Assembly: GCA_019634595.1 (NCBI GenBank)
Contig: JAHCBC010000004.1
Coordinates: 62,001 to 126,000 of the forward strand
Source: Akkermansiaceae bacterium
GTDB lineage: Bacteria > Verrucomicrobiota > Verrucomicrobiia > Verrucomicrobiales > Akkermansiaceae
Length of the DNA stretch: 64,000 nt
Direction: 5' to 3'
Shown: positions 37,316 through 46,234 of the stretch, piece after piece
How the letters are laid out: each line of letters begins with the position of its first letter
How positions within the stretch are numbered: the first letter of the stretch is position 1
The notes under the pieces: model-generated
Seen by the model: only the letters and a program-made list of their open reading frames with translations
Databases searched by the model: none
What the model was told of the DNA's origin: nothing
Translations under genes and position numbers: made by a program

Positions 37316-37990
37316 TCATCGCCGCCGGGTCCAGGTATCGTTCCCATATTTGGCCTCCACCTTTAGGTGGATCACTTCGAATGGAGGATCGAAATCGGTC
37401 TGTTCCCATTGGGGGGACAATGCAGTCGCCAATCGGATTGAACGGTCGATTGAATCATCGGCTTCACAACGCCCCGCCACAGAGCCTTGGTGGAGCAGTC
37501 CGTGTTTCGTTCTCCGCTGTCCGGCACCGGCCACCTTGTTTCCAACACCATCCACCACATCGAATGCGACCGGCTTCTCGAAACACACCCCGCCCAATCC
37601 AGCATCGCTTGAAGCAGGAACAACCAGATTGAATCGATTACTTAAAACAAGAGAAAGCTTCTCATGGATCAGCCGATAGCTCTCCGTAGCCATGATCCGG
37701 AATAATTTCTCCGTTTCCGGAATTACCAAAGAATAGGTCCAATCATTTTGATGATCAACGATTCCTCCGCCGGTTGAACGCCGAACCAAGCCTATATCCG
37801 GAAGATTTTCAATCGCTTGATTCAAGCAACAAAAGCATCCAAAGCTCCCCCACGCTCCGCTCCAGTCATAGACACGCAAAACCGGATCAGCAATCGTTTC
37901 AAGCAACCATTCATCCACCGCCATATTCTCCGGGCCCGACCGGGGAAACGGATCCAACCACAGCTTCAAACGATCCAACAAAGAACTCAT
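37316..37990 (-). CDS. lplA: Lipoate–protein ligase A family protein
   Basis: 224 aa. The BPL/LplA/LipB fold is recognisable: NMAVDEWLLE, VRRSTGGGIVDHQNDWTYSL (the RRxTGGG lipoyl-AMP loop), and NKVAGAGQRRTKHGLLHQGS containing the conserved catalytic Lys. It attaches lipoate or octanoate to E2/GcvH subunits. Codon composition is visibly more AT-rich than that of its neighbours, which may reflect transfer. lipA is encoded separately at 58710. It is shorter than E. coli LplA, resembling the LplA2/LipM-like single-domain forms. Confidence 0.85.
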   Translation of the reverse strand: MSSLLDRLKLWLDPFPRSGPENMAVDEWLLETIADPVLRVYDWSGAWGSFGCFCCLNQAIENLPDIGLVRRSTGGGIVDHQNDWTYSLVIPETEKLFRIMATESYRLIHEKLSLVLSNRFNLVVPASSDAGLGGVCFEKPVAFDVVDGVGNKVAGAGQRRTKHGLLHQGSVAGRCEADDSIDRSIRLATALSPQWEQTDFDPPFEVIHLKVEAKYGNDTWTRRR

Positions 37991-38012
37991 CCGGAAGGGT
38001 ATCTGGGAAAAA

Positions 38013-38095
38013 TGCTGCCGGGGGGACTCGAACCCCCACGATCTTGCAATCAGCAGATTTTAAGTCTGCGGCGTCTACCATTCCGCCACGACAGC
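38013..38095 (-). tRNA. tRNA-Leu (anticodon UAA)
   Basis: An 83-nt cloverleaf on the minus strand. The 7-bp acceptor stem is GCTGTCG / CGGCAGC, the anticodon arm CAGA-CTTAAAA-TCTG gives anticodon TAA, a short variable arm is present, and the T-arm is GGGGGTTCGAGTCCCCC. Discriminator A; CCA is not encoded. Confidence 0.93.
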
Positions 38096-38437
38096 GTGTG
38101 TGCCCCGGCCCGTGTGGAGCCGATCTCAGCGCGCCCGGTCTATCGCCCCTCCAATGGGGTGGCAAGGTGATTTCCGGAGAACCCTGGTGCCATGGATGGG
38201 CGGGGGACCGTCGCACAGGAGCTTTCGGAGAAAGCTCTTCCTTTCCGGCCATGCGCGGCACCTCACCTCGTCTCCCTTTCCTGAAAATTTTTCCGGAATC
38301 TTGATTCTTGATAGAAAGCGCCCGGACCCGGGGTATTGGTCCATGTCGCGAGACAAGGCGGCCCGCGTGAGATACTTCCTGGTTTTGGGTTTTTCCAGGA
38401 TGGTGATCAGGCGGGCCGCTTCTCTTTTTCCTGAAGA
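38096..38437. other. Gene-free gap between tRNA-Leu and the C39-like gene
   Basis: I see no convincing gene in these 342 bases. It holds a hairpin GAGCTTTC-gga-GAAAGCTC at 38219–38237 of the same TCC-loop type as the REP-like hairpins elsewhere (minus strand), and a 14-mer (38176–38189) shared with the inner part of the element at 32531–32637. The tRNA promoter must lie just upstream of 38095 on the minus strand. Confidence 0.5.
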
Positions 38438-38443
38438 TCACCA
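38401..38443 (-). terminator. Hairpin at the end of the C39-like gene
   Basis: TGGTGATC at 38401–38408 pairs with GATCACCA at 38436–38443, extended by CAGG/CCTG with a 2-nt bulge. The stop codon of the C39-like gene is part of the stem. No clear U-run follows, so it may be a 3' stabiliser rather than a terminator. Confidence 0.45.
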
Positions 38444-39244
38444 GCAACCGATGGCGGCGGATACCGTCAGCAGGGTCGCCTCCCCCTTGCCCACCTTGCT
38501 CTTTCCCACCAGTGCCTGGGGAAACACGGCTTCCAGACACGGTGCCAGGATGGGGTCGGTCCGGCCGTCTCCGGCGAGGAACTCTTTGTCGGAAACCGCC
38601 ACGCGTCCCTCGCAGCGGCGCCCGCCCCACGGGTCGAGGTAGATGACCGGGAACGAGTCCGCGTCTTTCTCCAGTTTCCGGGGAATGGAAATGACGGTCA
38701 CAAAATGGGCTTCGACCACCACCCAACCGCCCTTCCGCTTCACGAACCTGCGGATGCCGACCACCGGGGGCATTCCCTTCGCCAAGGATTTTTCCAACCT
38801 GCCATGCACCCGCTCCAGCAAATCCGCGTGGGATTCCTCCGGTTTCAGGACCATGATTTCGTATTCGAGATCCGGGAGGAAAGGTCCCTTGACCATCTCG
38901 TTGGCCATGTCACAGAGGTCCGCTATATTGACGCCGGACTTCGACCAGCGGGGACGCCCGCCGAGGGACTTCGATGGCCGCATGCCGACATCCGTAATGA
39001 TTTTCCGCAGCCGCTGGCGGTCATCCCCCCCTTCCACCGCATCCGCGGCTTTCCGCCATCCATCACTGCCGAAGCGGAAGGCGGAGAGCAGGGCCGCCGG
39101 TCCGCAGGCGTTGCCGGCGATGGCGAGCTGGTTGACCGGCACGGCACCGGGATGCGGAGCCTCCCGCATCGGCTGGGCCGACAGGCTCCCAGCGGACAGA
39201 AGGAAGGCCAGGCTACCAGCCCGGAGACGGTGTGTGAGTTTCAA
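38438..39244 (-). CDS. Secreted papain-like (C39-type) cysteine peptidase homologue
   Basis: 268 aa from a TTG at 39244, which gives a signal peptide (KLTHRLRAGSLAFLLSAGSLSA). The body shows NACGPAALLSAF with the likely catalytic Cys, GMPPVVGIRRF, the His region VVVEAHFVTVISI, and LDPWGGRRCEG with an Asp, the order expected for C39-like peptidases. No alternative ATG upstream belongs to this frame's own sequence. It overlaps the 3' end of the S8 protease gene by 32 bp, so translation is probably coupled. Substrate unknown; both products are exported. Confidence 0.65.
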   Translation of the reverse strand: MKLTHRLRAGSLAFLLSAGSLSAQPMREAPHPGAVPVNQLAIAGNACGPAALLSAFRFGSDGWRKAADAVEGGDDRQRLRKIITDVGMRPSKSLGGRPRWSKSGVNIADLCDMANEMVKGPFLPDLEYEIMVLKPEESHADLLERVHGRLEKSLAKGMPPVVGIRRFVKRKGGWVVVEAHFVTVISIPRKLEKDADSFPVIYLDPWGGRRCEGRVAVSDKEFLAGDGRTDPILAPCLEAVFPQALVGKSKVGKGEATLLTVSAAIGCW

Positions 39245-40799
39245 CCCGGATATTGTTACCCGGCCGGGCATCCTGCTGGCCACCGGAAATTGTGACGGTG
39301 GTTTCGAAATTGGCGCTTCCACCCTGGTTCCGGCCAATCGGCACGGAGAAAGTCTGGATCGCACCGACTTTGAGGGATGTCGCGTTGAAATAACTGGTGC
39401 CGCCCGGCCCCTTCACCGTGACCGCCGTGTTGACCAACGGCTCGGTGCCCCGGTTCTGGATGGTCACCTGCATTTGGTCCGGGAGGGAGGGGTCCACCCA
39501 ATAGGAAGCGAAGGCAGCATCGTAGATGCCGGCGGTTCCGGATGCCAATGCCCGTGCGAAGTTCGGTGATCCATTGCCAGCGCTCAAATCGTACCCCGGT
39601 TGCCCCGTCTCATCCAGATTCCGCAGGATGATGTCCCACGCCTGGAGGTTGGTGACCTTCATCTGTTGCATGACTCCGCCGATCATCCCGGCCACGATCG
39701 GTCCGCTGAAGGATGTCCCGCTGACAGCCGCCGCGCCATCCCCCGTCCACGCTGCATTCAGACCATAGCCGGGAGCCACCAAGTCGATGCCCACGCCCGT
39801 GTTCGAAAAAGCCAGCACCTTCCCCGCCTTGTCCACCGCCCCGACACCGATCACCCCTTCATAGGCCGCTGGCATCAACACCTGCCCGGACCCGGAATTG
39901 CCGGTGGGTGCGACGATCAGCACGCCCGCCTCCCGCGCCATCGCCACCACGCTCCTCAACAGCGCGCTGTCCCCGGTGCTGCCGAGGGAGATGTTGATGA
40001 TGACCGCCCCGGCATCCATCGCCGCCAAGATCCCCCCGGCGATCCTGAAGCTGTCCGAGTAGCCGTTTTCATCCGCCACCTGGAGCGAGATGACCGTGGA
40101 ACCCGGGGCAACACCCGGCAAGAGCGAGGTATTCCCCAGAATCATCGACGCCACCGCCGTTCCATGACCATTCGGATCTCCGGCCGCCCCGATGGGGATG
40201 ACCTGGCCTCCGAACGCCGGGTGTGCGCTCACCCCGGTGTCCAGCACCGCGATCCGCACCCCCTGCCCCCATGATGAATGATCTCCCGTGATGCCCAGCC
40301 ATTCGAGGAGTCCATTCCCCATGGGCACGGCACCCGGCTGCGCGGCGACGGATTCGCTTTCCGGAAAGGTGGCGGAAAAGATCAGCCCGATCTCCTCACT
40401 CCCATCCAGCAACGCGGCGAGATCATCGTAGTTCAGGAAACCGATCCGCAGAGCGGACAACCGGTCCAGCCGTCCCATCACTTTCACCTTGCCAGCAGCG
40501 CGCGCGATGAACGCCTCCATCGCGGCCCGGTTCGCGAACACGAGAGTGCGCTGCCCGACGAGCGCTCCGGCCTCCTGCGCCTCGCGGTCGGCCTGGAAGG
40601 CGGGCCTCGTTCCTTTGCGGAAGTCCGGATCCGGATTGATCATCTCATGCGGCAGTCTCGGGCTGGAGGATTTCCCATTCTCCACGGCCTGCACGTTCTT
40701 CTTGGGCGGGATCGCTGTACGCGCCACCAGATAGCCTCCCACCGCCGTCAGCAGGAAGCCGGTCACAAAGATCAGAGGACGCCAGCGCATCACCAGCAT
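39213..40799 (-). CDS. Subtilisin-like serine protease (S8), membrane-anchored or secreted
   Basis: 528 aa from ATG 40799 (ATGs at 40826 and 40790 are alternatives). An N-terminal hydrophobic helix (PLIFVTGFLLTAVGGYLVA) is followed by a ~120-residue prodomain-like region. The catalytic domain has Asp in RIAVLDTGVSAHP, His in PNGHGTAVASMI, the oxyanion Asn region APTGNSGSG, and Ser in SGTSFSGPIVAG. A C-terminal ~90-residue beta domain (TVKGPGGTSYFN; CARDB-like) completes it. Its 3' end overlaps the cysteine-peptidase gene, forming a two-protease operon that reads away from kup. Confidence 0.9.
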   Translation of the reverse strand: MLVMRWRPLIFVTGFLLTAVGGYLVARTAIPPKKNVQAVENGKSSSPRLPHEMINPDPDFRKGTRPAFQADREAQEAGALVGQRTLVFANRAAMEAFIARAAGKVKVMGRLDRLSALRIGFLNYDDLAALLDGSEEIGLIFSATFPESESVAAQPGAVPMGNGLLEWLGITGDHSSWGQGVRIAVLDTGVSAHPAFGGQVIPIGAAGDPNGHGTAVASMILGNTSLLPGVAPGSTVISLQVADENGYSDSFRIAGGILAAMDAGAVIINISLGSTGDSALLRSVVAMAREAGVLIVAPTGNSGSGQVLMPAAYEGVIGVGAVDKAGKVLAFSNTGVGIDLVAPGYGLNAAWTGDGAAAVSGTSFSGPIVAGMIGGVMQQMKVTNLQAWDIILRNLDETGQPGYDLSAGNGSPNFARALASGTAGIYDAAFASYWVDPSLPDQMQVTIQNRGTEPLVNTAVTVKGPGGTSYFNATSLKVGAIQTFSVPIGRNQGGSANFETTVTISGGQQDARPGNNIRVETHTPSPGW

Positions 40800-40939
40800 T
40801 GAACCCCGGATCCGGTGGGAAGGCATCAAAAAGTTTCCGGAATGCACCGCCCGCAAACATCCGTTTGATCCGTTTTTTACTTTCCGGAACGGCTGGGAAA
40901 CGCTTTCTAATCCGTCCGCGGGAACTCATCCCGCGCACG

Positions 40940-42841
40940 ATGAATGCGTCTCCCGGCGGTCGCGCCGCGAATCCACGGATCGCCGGTGCGGCTTTGGCCG
41001 CCCTTGGCATTGTCTTCGGCGACATCGGCACCAGCCCGCTTTACGCGTTCCGTGAGTGTTTCGCCGGTCCTCATGCCCACGCGGTGGCGATGACCCCGCA
41101 CAACCTGACGGGGGCCGCCTCGCTGGTGGTATGGTCGCTGTTGCTGGTGGTTTCGGTGAAGTATCTCTTCATCATCCTACGGCTGGACAACAAGGGGGAA
41201 GGCGGAATCCTGTCCCTTTCCGCGTTGATCCGGTCCGCTTCCCGGCGGCTGGGAGGAGCCGATCCAAAGACGGTTCTCCTGCTGGGGCTGGCGGGTGCCG
41301 CCCTCATCTATGCCGACGGCATGCTCACCCCCGCGATCTCCGTCCTATCCGCCGTGGAGGGTCTCACCGTTAGCGCACCCACGCTCCAGCATTGGGTGAT
41401 CCCCATTTCAGTCACGCTGCTGGCCGGAGTTTTCGCCATCCAGAAGAAGGGTACTGAGATCGTTGGCAAGCTGTTCGGCCCGGTGGTGTTGCTGTGGTTC
41501 GTCGTTCTCGGTCTGCTCGGCATCCGGATGATCCTCACCCACCCGCAGGTCTTGTCCGCACTGAGTCCGTTGGAGGGCTTCTCATTCCTCTTACGGGAAT
41601 GGAGACACTCCCTGCCGTTGCTGGCCGCCGTCTTCCTCGCCGTGACCGGGGGGGAGGCCCTGTATGCGGATCTGGGGCATTTCGGAAAACGCCCGATCCG
41701 GGTGGCCTGGTTCAGCGTGGTGCTTCCCGGGCTGGTGCTCAACTACCTCGGCCAGGCCGCACTGCTGGTGGAGGATCCCAGCGCCATCCGCAGCCCGTTC
41801 TTCCTGATGGCTCCGGAGATGCTCCGCTTCCCGCTGACGCTGCTCGCCACCGGAGCCGCCATCATCGCCAGCCAGGCGCTTATTTCAGGGGCATTCTCGC
41901 TGACCACCCAGGCGGTCCAGCTCGGCGTGCTGCCACGTTTCCGCATTCTCCACACCTCGGACGAGGAAGTGGGCCAAGTCTATGTCCCGGCGATCAACTG
42001 GTTCCTCGCCGTGGCCTGCATCATCCTGGTCGTGGAGTTCGGTTCCTCGTCCGCCCTCGCCGGGGCCTACGGCATCGCCATCGCGTTGACGATGACCATC
42101 ACGTCGCTGTTGTTCTTCTCCGCGGCGCGGGCGGTGTGGGGTTGGTCGCTGGCAAAGGCCGGCCTGTTCACCCTCGCCTTCCTGACGGTGGATGGAGCGT
42201 TCCTGCTGGCAAACGCCTCGAAGATCGTCCACGGGGGCTGGCTGCCACTGGTCATCGCCTCCAGCTTCATGGGCCTCATGCTGATCTGGATCCGCGGCCG
42301 CCGCCTGCTGTTCGCACGCATCCAGCGGGACTCCCTGCCCGTTGACATGCTGCTGCGGGATCTGGGGAAAGGAAAGATCCACCGGGTTTCCGGCACCGCC
42401 ATCTACATGACCGGAGGCGGCAACATCGTCCCCGGTGCGATGCTCCACAACCTGAAGCACAACCAGGTGCTGCACGAACGGATCGTCCTCCTCCACGTGG
42501 TGACCATGGATCAACCCTATGCTCCGCCGGAGGAGTCGCTCACCCATGCGGAGCTGGGACACGGCCTCCACCGGGTGGTTCTGCGCTTCGGCTTCGCCGA
42601 TGAGCCGGATGTCCCGACGGCGCTGAAGAAATACCTTCCGGAGTCGATCCGCTTCCAGCCCGGGAAGGCGACCTACTTCCTCGGCAGGGAAACTTACGGG
42701 GTGGGGAAAAAAGCGAACCTCCTCGACCGCATCCGCCTTTCGATCTTCGCCACCATGGCCCGGAACGCCTCCCCTGCCACCGCCTACTTCAAGCTCCCGC
42801 CGGGGCGGGTGGTGGAGCTGGGTGCCCAGCTCACCCTCTGA
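40940..42841 (+). CDS. kup: Low-affinity K+ transporter Kup
   Basis: 633 aa from ATG 40940. The family signature GIVFGDIGTSPLYAFRE is at residues 23–39, and about 12 TM helices follow with GGEALYADLGHFGKRPI and a C-terminal cytosolic domain (GTAIYMTGGGNIVPGAMLHN, GKATYFLGRETYG). It imports K+ with protons. The frame extends upstream to 40799 but that part lies opposite the protease start and has no Kup similarity. It is convergent with the sigma factor gene, 11 bp apart. Confidence 0.95.
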   Translation: MNASPGGRAANPRIAGAALAALGIVFGDIGTSPLYAFRECFAGPHAHAVAMTPHNLTGAASLVVWSLLLVVSVKYLFIILRLDNKGEGGILSLSALIRSASRRLGGADPKTVLLLGLAGAALIYADGMLTPAISVLSAVEGLTVSAPTLQHWVIPISVTLLAGVFAIQKKGTEIVGKLFGPVVLLWFVVLGLLGIRMILTHPQVLSALSPLEGFSFLLREWRHSLPLLAAVFLAVTGGEALYADLGHFGKRPIRVAWFSVVLPGLVLNYLGQAALLVEDPSAIRSPFFLMAPEMLRFPLTLLATGAAIIASQALISGAFSLTTQAVQLGVLPRFRILHTSDEEVGQVYVPAINWFLAVACIILVVEFGSSSALAGAYGIAIALTMTITSLLFFSAARAVWGWSLAKAGLFTLAFLTVDGAFLLANASKIVHGGWLPLVIASSFMGLMLIWIRGRRLLFARIQRDSLPVDMLLRDLGKGKIHRVSGTAIYMTGGGNIVPGAMLHNLKHNQVLHERIVLLHVVTMDQPYAPPEESLTHAELGHGLHRVVLRFGFADEPDVPTALKKYLPESIRFQPGKATYFLGRETYGVGKKANLLDRIRLSIFATMARNASPATAYFKLPPGRVVELGAQLTL

Positions 42842-42852
42842 CACGGACGTGT

Positions 42853-43566
42853 CTATCCGAACGCGCTCATCAGGGCTGACAACTCTTCTTCGGCCATCGC
42901 TGGATCGGCGAGGGTCGATGAGATCTCCTGCCTGAGCAATTCCCGGTAGCGTTTGCGGAGGCGGTGGACCCTCACGCGGACGGCGCCGGCTTCCATGTCC
43001 AGCAGACGGGCGGCGTCCTCATAGGGCATCCCGCCTTTCGCTTCCGTGAGGTAGCATTTCAGCACGCCGAATTCCTCCGCCCTGCCGGAGCGGGAAAATT
43101 CATCGCCCAACAGCGAGAGGACGCGGGCGAGCAGGGTGAGCGCCCACTCCCGGTCAAAATCCTGTTCGGGGGTTCTCCCATCACCGCAGGCGATGGCGAA
43201 GCGGGAGTCCGCGCTCTCCCAGTCCAATGAGAGATGGATGAGGCCGCCGCCGCGTTTCAGGGCCTGCTCCCTGTCGCGTGCGTTCGACAGATAGTTTTTG
43301 ACGGTGGCCAGGAGAAAGGCGCGGAACTTTCCCTGTGCCTGATCGAGCTGCCCGAATGCCCCACGATCCAGCAATCCGGCGAAGAACGACTGGGTGAGGT
43401 CCTCGGCATCTTCCTTTGACCGGCCATGGCGGCGGATGAAGGAGTAGATGGGGAACCAGTAGGTTTCGCACAGCGCGGCGAGGGCCTTCTCCGCTTCCAC
43501 GGAACCATGACGGCCCGCATTCATGACCATGGTCCACCGGGTGGTGGCAAAGCGCCCGTCACTCAT
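42853..43566 (-). CDS. ECF-like RNA polymerase sigma factor
   Basis: 237 aa. Region 2 is seen as YWFPIYSFIRRHGRSKEDAEDLTQ (around 37–60) and KFRAFLLATVKNYLSNARD; region 4 is in GGMPYEDAARLLDMEAGAVRVRVHRLRKRY. The long spacer with GDGRTPEQDFDREWAL is typical of planctomycete/verrucomicrobial ECF groups linked to Ser/Thr kinases. It overlaps the PH-domain gene by 8 bp and is last in the kinase–PH–sigma operon, so the kinase probably controls it; there is no anti-sigma here. Confidence 0.9.
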   Translation of the reverse strand: MSDGRFATTRWTMVMNAGRHGSVEAEKALAALCETYWFPIYSFIRRHGRSKEDAEDLTQSFFAGLLDRGAFGQLDQAQGKFRAFLLATVKNYLSNARDREQALKRGGGLIHLSLDWESADSRFAIACGDGRTPEQDFDREWALTLLARVLSLLGDEFSRSGRAEEFGVLKCYLTEAKGGMPYEDAARLLDMEAGAVRVRVHRLRKRYRELLRQEISSTLADPAMAEEELSALMSAFG

Positions 43567-44047
43567 GCCGTGGTATCCTTTCCTCCAAGGCGGCGATGAA
43601 TTCCGCAGGTCGATCCGGAGAAACGACGATGGTTTTCCGTCCGATCTTCAGCGCCACCATATCCCGCGTGTTGGTGGCGAAGACACGGAACATCCCGTGC
43701 TTCCGGTTCCAGAACCAACCGGTGAAGGAGAAAAGCCCGCCGTTGCCGCAAAGCCTCAGACAGCCCTTCATGATCTCCGGTTCGCGTTCCGCGGCCGCCA
43801 GTCCGGCGAGTGGAATGTCCGTTTCCCATAACAGCCGCCGCACCATGAGCTCACCCGGGATGATGCGGTAGCCCCGCACCATGAACGGCAGTGCGGTGAA
43901 CGGGAGAAGGAGCGGCAGCCAGAAGCGGAGGAAACCATGGTGGCCCCGCTGCCATGAGTGGATGGCGACGCCCAGGCAGATGAGGGTGGCTGCGGTCGAG
44001 ATGAGGATCAGCGGGCGGCCCCAGTTTGCTTTGAAGGAGCGGTTCAT
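43559..44047 (-). CDS. Membrane protein with bacterial PH-like domain
   Basis: 162 aa. Two adjacent TM helices (PLILISTAATLICLGVAIHS; FWLPLLLPFTALPFMVRG) are followed by a ~100-residue beta-rich domain (YRIIPGELMVRRLLWETDI, SFTGWFWNRKHGMFRVFAT, KTIVVSPDRPAEFIAALEE) resembling bacterial PH domains. It overlaps the kinase gene by 4 bp (ATGA) and the sigma gene by 8 bp, so all three are translated as a unit. The role is unknown, perhaps membrane sensing for the kinase/sigma pathway. Confidence 0.75.
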   Translation of the reverse strand: MNRSFKANWGRPLILISTAATLICLGVAIHSWQRGHHGFLRFWLPLLLPFTALPFMVRGYRIIPGELMVRRLLWETDIPLAGLAAAEREPEIMKGCLRLCGNGGLFSFTGWFWNRKHGMFRVFATNTRDMVALKIGRKTIVVSPDRPAEFIAALEERIPRHE

Positions 44048-46077
44048 CGGATGAAGTAGCCCATGGGTTTCCAGACGCCGTTTTCCTTTGCCATGGTCAC
44101 GGTTTCGACGGCTTTCTTCTTGTTCCCGAAATCGCTCTCGAACTGCCAGATCCGGTATTCACCATCCGGCATGCCGGGCAGGACCGTCCGTTCGTCCATT
44201 TTCTTCGGCATGCGGGTGATCAGCGCTCCCAGCGGCTCACGGAAGGTTTTCATGGTGAGTTGCCATTGCTCCACCGTTGCGGACTCCCGTGCGACCGGGA
44301 AGAGATCGGCGTAGCTTCCCTCATATTGGCGGGCGTCGATCATCGCCAGCCATGACAGGAGCCCCTCGTCCGGCTGAGGAGAGGTCGCTTCTCCGGATGA
44401 TTCCACGACGACCGGTTGGCTCACGGCCTGCTCCGGTGGAGGTGATGCGGGTTTCCGCCCTTCCTTCCTGGAAACGAACTGGGTGAAAAGGAACGCGAAC
44501 ATGAATGTCGGCACGGCGACCAGCACAGTGGTGAGAATGCCCCGCTTCCGCTCCTGACGCCTCATTTCCCTCCCCAGCGTGAGATTCCGCTGCACCCACA
44601 TGGGAACGCCGAAGCCGACGAGGAAAACGAAGGCCATGAGCGCCGTGAGGATCCAGCCGACATGGTTGATCATGGCAGGTCCCCATGGGTGGAAAAATGC
44701 CCGTGCCTCCGGATCATTCGCATTCGACCCCAGCGGGTGGACTCCGAAGGCGCTTCCGGCGAAGCTGTAGTAACCGAGCGCCGCTCCCCCAACCGCGACC
44801 GGTGCCACTGCCATGCCGCCAAGCGCACCGACAAGCCCGACGGACAAGCCACCGAAGGCTAAAAGACCTGTGGCAAATCCTCCGAATGAGATGACACCCG
44901 TCGTCATCCCTCCCATGGCGACGACGCCGAAGGCCGTTCCACCGATGGCGAGCACACCCCGCGCCCTGCTGCCGATGGCGACGATCCCTTTCGCGATCCT
45001 TTCCTGCCCCGTTTCCGGATCCGGCCCGGAGGTGACGTGCAGCAGCGGCAGTCCGAAAAGCGTCGCTTCCGAACGGTAGTCGAGGTTCCAGGGATTCCCA
45101 GCCGCTGTTGGCTGGGTCATGGATGGATGCAACCCTTCCACCTGTGTCTTCATGATGCTGGCCTGCTGGAAGCGCAGTTCCGGCTTCGCCTGGAGCGCGC
45201 GCAGAACCACTTCATCCAGCCGGACATCGAGCCTGACCTTCGTGGACGGGGCCTCCAGGGCCTTGTCCGGAAGCTGCCCCGTGAGCATCTGGTAGAACAC
45301 CACGCCGAGCGCATAGATGTCCGCCCGGTGGTCCACTTCACCCGGAGAGGAAAGCTGCTCCGGCGCCATGTTGGAGGGGGTGCCCATCACTTTCCCGATC
45401 TCCGTGAGATGGAGCGCCCCGCCAGCGGTGGATGCGGCGGGTGTTTCATCCGTGGATTCCGCGAGCTTCGCCAGGCCGAAGTCAGCCACCTTCACGCGGC
45501 CCAGCCGGTCGAGCAGGATGTTCTCCGGCTTGATGTCCCGGTGGATGATGCCGTGGTCGTGCGCGTATTGGAGGGCGTCACAGATCTGCGGGACGATGGC
45601 CAACGCCTCGCGCGGGGAGATGCGTCCGTGTTCCAGCAGGTCGCGCAGGCTCGCTCCGTCCACGTATTCCATCAGAATGAAATGAAGACCCCCGGCCTGT
45701 CCAAACTCGTGCAACGTGACGATGCCCGGATGGTTCAGCTTCGCCAGTGCCTTCGCCTCGCGGGCGAAACGGTCCGAAAAGCCGGGCCGTCCTCCAATCT
45801 CCGGCGGCAGGATCTTCAGGGCGACCGTACGGTCCAGCTCCAACTGCCGCACCTCATACACCGCCCCCATGCCTCCGCGACCGATGAGACGCTGGATGGA
45901 GAACCGGGGGAACAGTGAAGCGAGTTCGGCGATGGTGGGCGGATCGAACGTGCCTTTCCCTCCCTCCGTATGGGTGTCGCCCGCGCCCTGTATGAGGAGA
46001 TCCACCGGGTCGAACCCCGCGAGCGGATCATCAGGCCGGGGATCCCCCCCTGGTTGCTGTTGTGGATTTGGTGCCAT
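44044..46077 (-). CDS. Serine/threonine protein kinase with glycine-rich repeat region and TM helices
   Basis: 677 aa from ATG 46077, where GGAG lies just upstream; an upstream GTG at 46086 lacks a ribosome site. The kinase domain (~60–330) has IGRGGMGAVYEV, Lys in VALKILPPE, HRDIKPENILLD, VADFGLAKL and APEQLSSP. From ~360 to 450 there are short repeats of the type GVxAIGGxAxG, then TM helices (GWILTALMAFVFLVGFGVP; TTVLVAVPTFMFAFLF) and a ~130-residue C-terminal domain. It probably phosphorylates components governing the sigma factor two genes downstream. Confidence 0.92.
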   Translation of the reverse strand: MAPNPQQQPGGDPRPDDPLAGFDPVDLLIQGAGDTHTEGGKGTFDPPTIAELASLFPRFSIQRLIGRGGMGAVYEVRQLELDRTVALKILPPEIGGRPGFSDRFAREAKALAKLNHPGIVTLHEFGQAGGLHFILMEYVDGASLRDLLEHGRISPREALAIVPQICDALQYAHDHGIIHRDIKPENILLDRLGRVKVADFGLAKLAESTDETPAASTAGGALHLTEIGKVMGTPSNMAPEQLSSPGEVDHRADIYALGVVFYQMLTGQLPDKALEAPSTKVRLDVRLDEVVLRALQAKPELRFQQASIMKTQVEGLHPSMTQPTAAGNPWNLDYRSEATLFGLPLLHVTSGPDPETGQERIAKGIVAIGSRARGVLAIGGTAFGVVAMGGMTTGVISFGGFATGLLAFGGLSVGLVGALGGMAVAPVAVGGAALGYYSFAGSAFGVHPLGSNANDPEARAFFHPWGPAMINHVGWILTALMAFVFLVGFGVPMWVQRNLTLGREMRRQERKRGILTTVLVAVPTFMFAFLFTQFVSRKEGRKPASPPPEQAVSQPVVVESSGEATSPQPDEGLLSWLAMIDARQYEGSYADLFPVARESATVEQWQLTMKTFREPLGALITRMPKKMDERTVLPGMPDGEYRIWQFESDFGNKKKAVETVTMAKENGVWKPMGYFIR

Positions 46078-46234
46078 ACTCTCCACAAAAGAAAGTCCAC
46101 GGATTCGTTACGGGGTTTCACGAAAAAAAGAGCGGGCAGGGTGAAAATTTCACCGGATCTCCCGTTAGACCGAGTCTCCCATCAGGTGGCATGTCCCCTG
46201 CGGAACCACGGGTGAACCCCAACCCATCAGATCC

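Noticed and set aside
38126..38437. Short minus-strand frame between tRNA-Leu and the C39-like gene
   Set aside because: No signal, motif or ribosome site, and the stretch contains REP-like hairpins; chance frame.
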